Source of the DNA: Synchiropus splendidus
Lineage: Eukaryota; Chordata; Actinopteri; Syngnathiformes; Callionymidae
NCBI RefSeq assembly: GCF_027744825.2
Contig: NC_071336.1
Coordinates: forward strand, 24,453,501 to 24,517,500
DNA: 64,000 nt
Direction of reading: 5' to 3'
Part shown: piece after piece, positions 36,263-46,498 of the stretch
Numbering within the stretch: the stretch's first letter is position 1
Layout of the letters: each line of letters opens with the position of its first letter
Notes under the pieces: model-generated
Told to the model about the DNA's origin: nothing
Seen by the model: only the letters and a program-made list of their open reading frames with translations
Databases searched by the model: none
Made by a program: the position numbers and the translations under genes

Positions 36263-39200
36263 ATGGCGAGCCAGCGACCGTCTTCCAGTATGGGACGACC
36301 CATGAGTCGCAGTGGAACTGTGGTTCATTCAAGTGGAAGACCTCCGACAGCCATCAGGCCTCCTCCTACTGCCATCCGTGTCGGTACCGGGGTGAGTGAG
36401 TTCTGCTGCTCACTACACATGTATAGACCTTGAAACATGAAGATACACCCTGATTTTAAATGTCCCTGGACAAGGGAGCAAAGTTAAGGTTTGTGATGCC
36501 ATGAACAGACGGTCAAAAAGTTAAGGGGTTTTATCAAAATAAAATGAAATGTTTTACAGCACAGAGTTTGTAGAAATGCTTGTGCACATATGTGTGTTTT
36601 GATCCTTGTCAGCCTCTCAGATTATTCTAAATATGTTGGGTTGTTGTGGTAAACAAATATCCGCACGAGGAAAGCATTAATGCCTCTCTAGTGTTGATAA
36701 AACTTTAAGTTACACTTTGAACAGATACAAGATGTTTCTCTCTGTAATGCAAGTAATTGAGATAATTTTTTTGTAATCTATTGACAGTTGTAATTATTAC
36801 TTCCAATTTAACAACATTCAACATCCATCCTCTTCAAGGTTAGCAGGATGCTTGAAGGTGTTGCAAGTGTTTATGACTTGCAATAAACTGTCAACATTAA
36901 CAAAGTCATGTTGTAATTATTTGTGTGCAGATGGTTCCAGGAACAAGTGGACTGAGAGGCAGTCTAAGCACCGCCACTCAAGGGGTGCTGTCCGCACCCA
37001 TTAAAGTGACCGACAGGCCAGTGACCCAGCAAGGGCTCAGTGGGATGAAAACCGGAATGAAAGGTTGGTATGAAATGGTGGACTTTCGAATGTTTATGAA
37101 ATAATATTGTTTCAGTGGCTCTCTTATTATGAATGATTTCGTAAAACATACTTGGATAAATATGCCATTTATAAATAACAATAAAATAACACCACACATT
37201 TATGCCAATAACCACAACAATATTTTGTTGCCTTTGCTCACCTCTCCGTATTTCTCCAACTCTTCAAGGTCCTCAAAGGCAGATCTTGGATAAGTCGTAT
37301 TATTTAGGCCTCCTCAGGTAACACAATTGCTGATGTTCAGATGGTCAGGTTTTAAACAAAAGGAGATAATACATTATGACTAAGAGATTTTTTGAAACCA
37401 CCAGGAGCAAAATCAACGAGCTGACCATTGAAACCAGCAAGCTGCACAAAGAGATAGAAAACTACAACCAGGAGAACTCTGTCTATCTCTCATACGAGAG
37501 AAGGTAAGTATCATCTTCAAACTAGAATATGAGGGATGTTATTGTCCACAGTCTGCTCGTATTGGGTTTCTTCTCACCCTTTCAGAGCAGAAGGTCTGGC
37601 CTCAGAGATCAGGGATCTGCAGTGCCAGCTTGCTGACTACAACATGGTAAAAAGTTCCGCTAACTTTGAGATGTTCTTTTGCACGTACTGTATCTCGCTG
37701 GAGTTTGTCTGTGCGCCATCAACATTTACATCAACATCTCTGTCATGAAATTGTAAATGCTTTACTTTATGTTCAAACCTTTTTTTAATCTCTGGCTAAC
37801 ATCTTATCACCATCAGCTGGTGGACAAACTCAACACGAGCACAGACATGGACGACATGACCAACGACTACAACAGTGTGAGTGCCATTCATCCTCTGTGT
37901 AACGTGTTGTGCTCATTTCCGCTGAGGCAAGTGCAGCCTCAACAAAGAAACCAGCTTCAATTAGATCGATTTTTTTTTGTCATAGCCATGGCGTTATTCT
38001 CTGGCGGCTCATTTCCCCTCCTCTGTTCTGTTCACCAGTTGAAAGCTCAGAATGACAGTGAGGCTGAAGGCATCGACCACATCTTCACTGAACGACGGGA
38101 GTGAGTACATGCTCGTGATTTCGTGCTCGAAAGGCATTCGAATATTTTATTTACAGTACAGTGTTATTTTTGGCCTTTATTCTTTGTGGCGTGAAAATTA
38201 AAGTAGATTTTTTGTAAACAAAGTAAATCACTACTTTTGATATCGTCACAATGCATGAATCCCCTCGACACAACTTCCTTGTTCTGTGCATGTTTTTCAA
38301 CAGAATGACTTATAAAACACACAATGAAATAAATGTAAAAGTAAAAAATATCTATAAGAATCACAGCCAAAGCTGAATAAAAAGAGACATTTCTTTAAAC
38401 TGGACAGATTCACTCATCAAGAATTATAAGATCACTGGTCTTTTTTCTCTCAAAGCATGAAAGGTGTCAGTTTTGAAAGCGAAAAGTTGTGAAGTCAGTG
38501 TCGAGTCTTTCGTCCCGCATCATGAAAGGGTCCTCATAGTACACGTCCTCTTCATCATCCTCCTCCTGCTTTGTAATCCGCTCAAAAGTGAATGTCATCT
38601 GGTCGACTCGACTCCCGGTCCGGGAGAAGACCGTCGTTTGCGAGTCCCCGTCGTCGTCCTGGTCCAGTCGCCGGTGTCTGTAGTTGTGGAAGAGCATGTA
38701 CAAAGACGGCCCCTTGATGGCGCACAGGATGATCGTGGAAGTGACCACAGCAGCCACTATCACGCCCACGGTGAACTTCCAAGTGTTGCTCCTCACAGTT
38801 GTCTTGTCTAGAAACACAGCGGGCAAGAAGTGAGCGTCTCTGTGTGTTGAATAGAAACGTACCTCTGTTGGACCACCATTCACGATGCTACTGCTGCCTG
38901 TGATTCTGCTGGTGCTGAGGCTGGTGCTGCTTTGGCCGCTGGTGCTCGTGGTGGTTTCGGTGCTGGTGCCGCTGCCGGTGCCGCTGCCGGTGCCGCTGCT
39001 GGTGCGACGGGTGGTTCCAGTGCTGCCGTTAGTGTCGCTGCTTGTGGTGCTGCTGCTGGTGCTAGAGGTGGTGCCAGTGACACTGCCAGAGTCAGTGCTG
39101 CGGCTCTGGTTTTTAGCCTCTGAAGCTGTGATGGTTGTGAGAGCCGTGGATGGATCAGGGAGGTCAGATGTTGGGTTGTCTGTCGCTGTGGTTGGAGCTG

Positions 39201-42200
39201 CTGATGCATCCTTTGTCTGTATATTTACAGCCTTTGTAGGATTCTGTTCTGTCATCCACTCTGATGAGGCACATTTGTCAGTCTGTCCTGAAACTGATCC
39301 AGACATGGCAACATCAAATACTTAAACAACCCAAACTTATTTGTGATCTCAATGACAAATGATGAGGTAAAGCTTGATTTTTTTAAATGTATCTATTTAT
39401 ATTGTCTCTTTTTTTTACTTCCTTATTGGCTGTCTGAGTCTTCAACGTGATCTTCAAAGGGCTGGGGAGGTGTGGGTTTGTCTTCTGATCAGTAACACAC
39501 CCATAAGTCAAAGTTTGTGACCCATTCGCCCCTTCCTCATTCTTCTTGTTTTTTGTTTTTTTTAAATACTTGTTTGTCACAGAAGTCACAGAAATTGAGC
39601 GGCAGTGCAATTAAGCAGTTTGTGTTCTCTGTAAAAATGAACCTTGTGAATGAATCCAACCTAATATGTCTGGACTGTCGCTTGTTGATGATGTCATAGT
39701 GTTCAATACTGCACAGTCAAGGATGCCTGGGCTGTGACAGCATAGTCATTTTGTACCTTCCTGGACTGAGTTGAATGGACTGATACCAAAACTAGAACAA
39801 GAGAGTCCAGTTATCCGTGAAGAAAGAACCACACAAATTGAGTTTTGGCACCACCGTGATCAACAAGTCTGTAGGTGTAAAATAACTTCTACTACGGTAT
39901 GATGAATGTTAAGTCTTGAAAGTGTAATGTATTTGGTGAGTGGAAGGTGCGGGCCGTCCCTTCTTCTGAGGCCTACCGGTCCTCAGGGCTGTGTAGTGAC
40001 AGGTATCTTGCAATACGGTACATATTCCGTTACAGGAGTGGTGATACAATACATTGCGATACAGTAAGTTCCAAAGTATATTGAAATAAGAACCCTAATT
40101 TTAAGGGGGGAAATCAGATAATGCAGTTTAATATCATGTGCATGGAAAACAAGTTTAGTGTTGTGAGTCAGTCCAGTTTCACAGTCCAACAGAGGAATGA
40201 ATCGCTCAACGAAATCAACTCCAGTGTGTAAACAGTCATAAATGCAGCAGCATATCCGAGTATCTATGTGTTAAATATTGATGTAGCAGACTTAAAATAT
40301 CAAGACAATAACACACAATCAAGTTGCGATATTTCAGCAAAACAATCCTTATAATAATGATATCTCAGTGTATGGATCTTATCCTACACCCCTACTGATC
40401 CTGTGGTCGGCAGCCTCAGGATTGTTTGTATGATTTGCAGTGTTGAAACAAATCCACCGATGACAAACTCACCAACTAGAACTCCCACCGCTTTGATCGC
40501 TGTAAAGATATTCAAGAGTGCAGAGGAACAGTTCCACGGGTTCTCCTGCAGGTTCACCACCTTCAGGAGACAAAGGCAGTAGGATAATTTTGTATTTTAA
40601 CACAGTCTGTTCACAGTTGGAGGCCACGAGTTTGATTCCCAGTGTGTGGCCCTCAGCCAGTTAACACACCTGATCATGGCATGTAATGGCCGACTCATAA
40701 AACCACACCTTTGTGTATCACCGTCCATAAAAACACCTCAGATGAAAGGAACATCTGAACGGGAGGGTTAAAAAAATGGCAATCAAGTATGGAGCACTTG
40801 AGGTTACGAAAGCTGTGAAGACAGTGAAGGCAACACGACACTATGGCAGGATTCCCCCCAGTTCTATGTGAGTTGGTCTAAGACTCGTGTGGGGAATCTG
40901 CAGACGTACCTTCAGATGGGTCAGTCCGTCAAAGATGGTGGCCGGTACACTTGTCAGCTGGTTGTGGGACAAGTCCAGCTCCTCCAGGTCCTTCAGACTG
41001 GAGAAAGATCCGGGGTCCAGACTGCCAGGTGCAGGCGACTGTTATCATCAGGAGCTATTTTGATGTCGCTTTTGATTCGGTTCTCAATTCACCTGCTGAT
41101 TTGGTTCCTGGACAGAGTGAGAACTCTGAGCCGCGGCACGACAGAGAAGAACCGCGCTGATATTCGTGTGATCCGGTTTCCGTCCAGACGAAGTTCAGTG
41201 AGGTTGCCGAAGCCCTTCAGGGCGAGCTGGTCCGTGTCGTTCAGAGCGATGAGGTTGTCCTGCAGCAGCAGCGTGGTCGTGGAGGAATCGTTGGCGCTGA
41301 GAGGAATGGTGGCCAGTTGGTGGCTGGTGAAGTTCTTCACCTGCTGGTGGATGGTCGTGTTGCATGAGCGAGTCTAGTGGCCGGAGCACGGCATTCACTC
41401 ACCTCTGCCGTCACGATGTTGCTGTGCGCGCTCGCCACTGCCAGCAGCAGCAGCAGCGCCTCCGTCCTGCTCATGATCTGTTCTGAGGAACAAAATGGTG
41501 ACAGGCTCTGAGACAACAAACATGTCGTCTGCCCACAATATATGTTCTTCCAGCACTGTTTTCAGCCCCTGAATTTAATCCTGAACGATCACATGGTCCT
41601 CAGTTGAAAACTCACCTTAGTATTTGAACCCCTCAGGCGTGCGAACGTTGCCCTCGTAACTGTGTTTAAGCTTCATCGCATATTCAGCCTCAAATCTTGT
41701 TGACTTTTCCCTACAGCAAAGAGACTTCACTTCACTAGAGAGCAGTCATACGATAACTAATTTCTGTCCAAGGTTCCGACACCAGTTCTGGCTGTTAGGT
41801 GTTTGAGGCTCACCTGTTTGTCTGAAGCAGGAAGCAGCAGCATTAGACCTTTGCCCTCGCCATAAAATGCTGACTCACATTGACAGTGTGGATAGAAAAG
41901 GTACAGTTTATGACCATTGTCCGTCACGTGACCTGCTGCACCTGCTCCCCGCAGACGAGAGGAGGCCATCAGGGCCATCGAGGAGGAGGTCAAGAAGGAG
42001 AGACGCGCCGCCGACAAGGTGGTCCAGTCCATGCCCACGGCCAAGCAGGAGAAGTACTTCGCCATGACCAGCGACAACGAGGGGCTGCTGCAGGTACTGG
42101 ACCCCGCCTCCGTCATCCTCCTCTCCCTGTTTGACTCCGGTGCTGCCTGGTCTTCCAGAGCCTGAGTGTCCTTCAGGAGGAGCTGGACGTCCTGCTCACC

Positions 42201-45200
42201 AGGAAGGAGGACTATGAAGCGGTGAGTGCGGACGATGAACCGGAGCTCCAGACAGACAAACTTGTTCTTGGCCAAACGCCTGTTTTCACCATGCGGCTGA
42301 CTGACAAGTCCACTCCTGCAGGAGATGGACCACTCCCAGATCAAGCAAGAGATGGTTCGGCTTCACCAGACGCTGGTGACGCTGGAGTCCAAACGTGACG
42401 CCCTGGAGGCCGAGCAGAAGAACATGGGCACGCCTCAGCAGGAGCGAGAGAAACTCTTGAAGCAGGTGATGCCTTTGTTTTGGAGCTGGAGACCCGTCCC
42501 GGGTGCCATCCAAGACACGGCCCCTCGTGCCCCCGCTTTGATTTTCCTCTAATGAATGAAGGCTGGAGCCTCCTTCAGAAACAGACCTGCTAATGTTTGC
42601 TTGGAGGCGCATCACATTTGTTCCTCAGCTGGAAAGTGATTGATCACTCGTATTGAAATGGAATGATCAGAGTGTCAAAAGTGGGGCAAAAAAATCCAAA
42701 CCGACAAGGTGGAAGCTCATGACATGGCTGCCACCCATCCCTCGAAATATTGGCTCAGAGTGTCATCTGCTCCGCATTGGTGAGGTGCCTGTCAACGCAA
42801 CATGTCTGCTTCTCCCCTCACTCTTAAGCAGGAAGTGACCCACTGTGTCCACTGATAACAAAAAGAAAAAATATTTCATTTTTATTACATTATATGCCAC
42901 AGCAGCAACAGCCAATGACAACAGAGACACAAACACACAGCTAAAAAACAAAAACACTATGGAGTCACATGCTATAAAACTACACAAGACCAATAAGAAA
43001 TAAAGTATAATTAAATAGATAATACATGAATGGATATTTAATGAATTATATAAGTAATACATTTTGATATAAATAGATAGATAATGAACAACAAATGCTC
43101 GACACTCAACAATGGTCCTCAGTGAATCCCATCAGGTTTTACTGTTGTACAGATCTTTGTATTTTTAGTCATAACCTTTGTTACGAATACAAGATAATTT
43201 CTCTGAAATTATTTGCCACTGAAATGCAAAGTAAAAAAAAGAACAGAAAATGTATTCCTCAATCCAACAAGCGTACTTGACAACACATTGACAAACCCGT
43301 TTTAGTTCTGTTAGGAAACTCAGAACCCATATTGTTTCGAACAGATGAAATCACTTTCCATAATATCTTAAATGGCTTCTGGACAGTTTGGGATTTGAGG
43401 TTTGGCTATTGCTATTGTTATACTGACATGTGTAGGTTAAAAAACAAACACACAAAAAAGTGATTTCTGTAGCATTTGCTATCGTGACGTACAGCTGTTA
43501 AAATCCACACCAACCCTGAGCACAACCCCAGAACCTTCATGGGATGTTGGGTCACGTTTAGTTCAAGGTAACTGGAGAAGAGATGAACCAGTGATCCAAA
43601 ACTGGACGGTAATAAACTATACATGTGTGATAGATGTGAGTTTTGTGTGCTGTTTTTACACCCAGCTCCTCATTTCCAGGTGAAAGAGGACAATCAGGAA
43701 ATCGCCAGCATGGAGAGACAGTAAGCTCCGTTTTACACGATACAGAAGCCTTGAGGTCTGATTCATCTGTTAATATTAGTGATGGGTCGATGAGGCATCA
43801 TGAAACAGTACTGCTGGGTTGAAGAAACAGTGTCCTAAGTTTCAGAGGCCACTAGATGGCGCATTCATTGAATAAGTTGTTCAAGTGAAAAAGATTTACA
43901 GCAGACAGTGCCACCTAGTGTCCTCTGAAAATCAGGACACGGTTTCATGAAGCCTCATCTGCTCATCACCAGTTAATATGCTTCAACATTGTGTATTTAG
44001 GCTGACTGAGATCAGAGAACGGACAGGTCAAGCCACGGAGCAGGTCCGGCAGCTGGAGCAGGACTGCGAACAAGCGCACGGTGACTTTGACTCGATACTC
44101 TATTTGACTTGAAGCTGTGTGTTAGATTGCAGGTGTGTTTTTAATTCATCTATTTGTATTGATTGTTCTTGTTCCTCCTGTCCACCAGGGGAGTCTCAGC
44201 AAAAGTACAGAGAGCTGAAGAGGAGAGAGGAGGACATCGACCGTGAGTGTTGCGTCCATCGGCGTTGTTTCATGGAATAGTGTCCTCATTTTCACAGGCG
44301 GTTTAAATCTTCATCCTGGGATACTCTTCACAGTTTTTTTGTAATAATGTAATATAGCAGACTGACTTCTTGCCTCGGAGAAGAAAGAAGCAAATGAAAC
44401 CTCACCTTGATGCGCTTGTCCTTTTTCAGGTTTCTTGAACTCTCATGAGGAGCAGGTGGGTCAGGAGCAGCAGAGGATGGGCCAGAGTCAGGAGAACATC
44501 GTCTCACTCCTGGAGCACTGCAGCAGGGTGAGGATGAGGAGGAGCGATGAAGAGTGGCGGTGTTCAACTTCTGTGCGCGTGTGTCCAGAACATGCTGCGG
44601 CTGCGTCAGGTGGACACCATAACAGCCAGCGAGCTGAGGAACATGCAGGAAGTTCTGGTCAGCAAGGAGACGGAGGTGGTCCAGTCGGAGAGCACGGCCC
44701 GTGGCCTCAGCTCTGGTATGTCTCCTCCTCTCCAGATTAGTTGGAGGCACTGCCAACTCACCGGTGATCTTCCTCTCAGAGTCTCAGCGGCTCCAGCAGG
44801 ACCTGGAGAAGGTGCAGCAGCTGGAGGGCAAGATTTCCGGGGAGCTGAGCACCCTGAAGGAGCGGATCAGCACCATGGAGTCTGAGCTGGTCACCTACAG
44901 AGACCTGGACTTGCTCAGGCGCTCGGCCGAGGACAGGAAAAAGGTCAGGAGGCTTGAAATTCAATCTGTCACTGGAGGGTGCGTCCTCACTCAAATCTGT
45001 CCACACAGAAGCTGCAGGAGGAGCGAGTGTCTCTGAGTCAGCGCCAGGGCTCCTTCAAACAGCTGCTGGAGGAGTTGAGCCGTCAATACGAAGAGCAGAA
45101 GACCAAACTGCAAGAGAATGAGACTCACACACAGGTGTGTGTTTTCACCAGCGCCACGACACGTCTTCGCTGCCTTGCTCATGAGCTTGTGTTTCCAGCT

Positions 45201-45458
45201 GGCAAACCTGGAGCGGAAGTGGCAGCACCTGGAACAGAACAACTTTGTCATGAAGGAGTGTATCCTTTCACCTGCGTGTGCTGGGCAATAGCCTCCAGTT
45301 GAGTTGGGTCTCACCCGAGTGCTTTCCTTAACTCCTCTTCAGTCATTGCCTCCAAATCTCAGGAGAGCGACTTCGCCTCTGTGGCCAAGAAGGTTCAGCA
45401 ACATGTGTCGGAGTACAACAAGAGCCTGATCGATGCTCTGCAGAGCAACAGGAGCTGA
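36263..45458 (+). CDS. ift74: ift74, intraflagellar transport protein 74
   Basis: IFT74 is a coiled-coil core subunit of IFT-B. With IFT81 it forms the tubulin-binding module for ciliary transport. Exons: 36263-36391, 36931-37063, 37269-37317, 37405-37503, 37586-37646, 37817-37876, 38039-38100, 41955-42093, 42159-42221, 42322-42465, 43680-43720, 44001-44080, 44189-44242, 44430-44527, 44589-44715, 44780-44943, 45009-45134, 45199-45259, 45343-45458. The 1806 coding bases give 601 residues (human about 600), with every phase matching. The first 45 residues are basic, Pro/Arg-rich and disordered (the tubulin-tail binding part in this family). Landmarks are [69 protein letters not shown], and [20 protein letters not shown]. 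Most of the rest is coiled coil. lrrc19 sits in the 38101-41954 intron on the other strand. Confidence 0.96.
38175..38180 (-). terminator. lrrc19: Candidate lrrc19 poly(A) signal
   Basis: TTTATT on the plus strand, AATAAA on the minus, about 290 bases after the lrrc19 stop. Another TTTATT lies near 38150. Confidence 0.45.
38467..39287 (-). CDS. lrrc19: lrrc19 last exon: mucin-like stalk, TM helix, tail
   Basis: Acceptor on the minus strand 'ctggatcagtttcag', then 821 bases to TGA. It completes the LRRCT cysteine ([10 protein letters not shown]), then gives a Ser/Thr/Gly low-complexity stalk ([20 protein letters not shown] and [20 protein letters not shown]), the transmembrane helix and the acidic cytoplasmic tail. 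The stalk would be a dense O-glycosylation substrate. The Leu/Val-rich frame on the plus strand here is its shadow. Confidence 0.9.
38467..41474 (-). CDS. lrrc19: lrrc19, leucine-rich repeat-containing protein 19 (nested)
   Basis: Single-pass LRR receptor, in mammals reported as a TLR-like activator of NF-kB in epithelia. Minus-strand exons in order: 41403-41474, 41093-41340, 40910-41021, 40473-40560, 38467-39287. The 1341 bases give 446 residues and all phases match. Residues 1-18 are a signal peptide ([18 protein letters not shown]). LRRs follow ([50 protein letters not shown]) to about 145, then an LRRCT cap ([16 protein letters not shown], with a further Cys in the last exon). A Ser/Thr-rich stalk spans about 200-330. 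A transmembrane helix spans about 343-366 ([20 protein letters not shown]). The tail begins [16 protein letters not shown], matching the recalled mammalian YRHHRL, and then is acidic. It is longer than human LRRC19 (about 370), mainly through the stalk. Confidence 0.92.
39987..40345 (-). repeat. Dispersed repeat, right copy of an inverted pair
   Basis: Reverse-complement copy of the repeat at 1860-2245. It runs from 'ggctgtgta' through 'aggtatcttgcaatacggta' and 'acaggagtggtgatacaata' to 'gttgcgatatttcagcaa'. It sits inside an lrrc19 intron, which is itself within an ift74 intron. Confidence 0.7.
42466..43679 (+). other. ift74 intron
   Basis: 1.2 kb between the EREKLLKQ and [12 protein letters not shown] exons. 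AT-rich in its second half. No exon, RNA or repeat family was recognised. Confidence 0.6.
43777..43971. mobile_element. Fold-back MITE family, copy D
   Basis: In an ift74 intron between exons 43680-43720 and 44001-44080. It begins TAGTGATGGGTCGATGAGG and ends 'agcctcatctgctcatcacc'. Left-arm CCACTAGATGGCGC at 43849-43862 fits the CTCF core consensus exactly. The right arm has the opposite-strand ACACTAGGTGGCAC (43908-43921), one base off. It fills most of its 280-base intron. Confidence 0.85.
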
Positions 45459-45720
45459 ACATGCGGCGTTCCTCACCTTCGTGTCGCGACTGTTCAATCT
45501 CATTGAATCATGTTATCATGTGATCAAATTAATATTTTTGTATAATAAGTGTTCCCTTGAAACAAGTCACTTTTTCATTATGTGTCCTCATCCCCAGAGG
45601 CCTATAGATGGCAGCTGTGATGTTTGAAAAACTGAATTAAAGCGCCACCTACCGACCTCAGAACGTGATGCACTCACTGTCCTTAATCTGCTGCGGAATA
45701 ATAAATAATTTCCTATTACA
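45459..45720 (+). other. ift74: ift74 3' UTR with MITE fragment and poly(A) signal
   Basis: Stop TGA is at 45456-45458. AATAAA at 45700-45705 is the likely poly(A) signal. The segment 45583-45660 ('tgtcctcatccccagaggcc' then 'tatagatggcag') looks like a degraded arm of the fold-back family. Confidence 0.6.
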
Positions 45721-46436
45721 CCTTGTGGACTGAATTACATTTGACAGTTGGATATTTCTTGACCCCGTCTGTTAAAAAAAAAAAAAGAGGCTTCACAAAA
45801 TGTGACTTTTGGCAGAAGTTTCTGCAACATTTTTAATCATGACGACAAAAACGAGCATCTCATCTTTGCATCTTCAACAAGTAAAATCAGGACTCAAGGT
45901 TAGAAGCTTCTAGTCCACAAAGTCCGCGATATTTAAGGTGAAAAAAAAAAAGGACGTCCGTGGACAACTTCAACTCTGAAATGCCAAAATAGCTGAAATG
46001 ACAAAGCAGCTTTGACACGCTGCCTCCAGTAGCTAAAACGCCTGTGTGACACAGTTAGAACGCTTGAACGAGGTGAACCGTCAGGCCAACACAGATCAAT
46101 CATAAAATGAAATACATCTTCTGAAACAATAAAAACATTAATGAAGGAGAAAAAAAAAAGTATAAATACTCATTTGAAGTGTTTTAGTCGATAACATCCG
46201 CATTAAAACCAAAAAGGTCTGATTCTCCTTAGTAATTAATAAGTTAAACGTTTGTGACTATCAGTGCAAAAATATCAAAGAGAGAAAAAAACGGAGGAAG
46301 AGCAGTTTCCGTGCGCCAGCGATGACATGGTCACCGTGGCGACAGCATCCTTTGAGGCACAAGTTCGTCCGCTCGCGAGGCTAATTCTCTCCGAGCTTGA
46401 GTTTCCACGCGGCTCCCAGGACGAGTCACGTGACCC
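45721..46436 (-). other. zcchc2: zcchc2 3' UTR
   Basis: Runs on the minus strand from the stop at 46437-46439. No TTTATT was found. TTTAAT at 45832-45837 (ATTAAA on the minus strand) is the best poly(A) signal. It ends within about 100 bases of the ift74 poly(A) site, so the two genes are convergent. Confidence 0.5.
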
Positions 46437-46498
46437 TCAGTCGCCGCCGTCTGCTGCTTCTGAATTGTGCGAGGACGTGTACTTTAACCGGAATCCAC
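46437..46498 (-). CDS. zcchc2: zcchc2 terminal exon (GFRLKY tail)
   Basis: Minus-strand acceptor 'cgttcccccccccag', 62 bases, stop at 46437-46439. It encodes GGFRLKYTSSHNSEAADGGD, matching the recalled human GTYRLRYAPP..DSAD and ZCCHC14 GTFRLKYAPP tails. It is read from donor CAGCAAG|gtatgc at 46631. The longer open frame through that donor, to 46521, is therefore probably not the main C-terminus. Confidence 0.88.

Noticed and set aside
38808..38862. Possible 55-base intron (GTACGT..CTAG) inside the last lrrc19 exon
   Set aside because: Too short for a vertebrate intron, and removing it breaks the frame before the transmembrane helix. The unspliced frame is open and matches the family tail.
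38885..39325. Leu/Val-rich plus-strand frame that looks like a membrane protein
   Set aside because: Antisense of the Ser/Thr/Gly repeat in the lrrc19 stalk. The hydrophobicity is a codon artefact.
40628..40640. tRNA B-box-like 'gagtttgattccc'
   Set aside because: No A box, no cloverleaf, no poly-A tail. Might be an old tRNA-derived SINE but cannot be supported.
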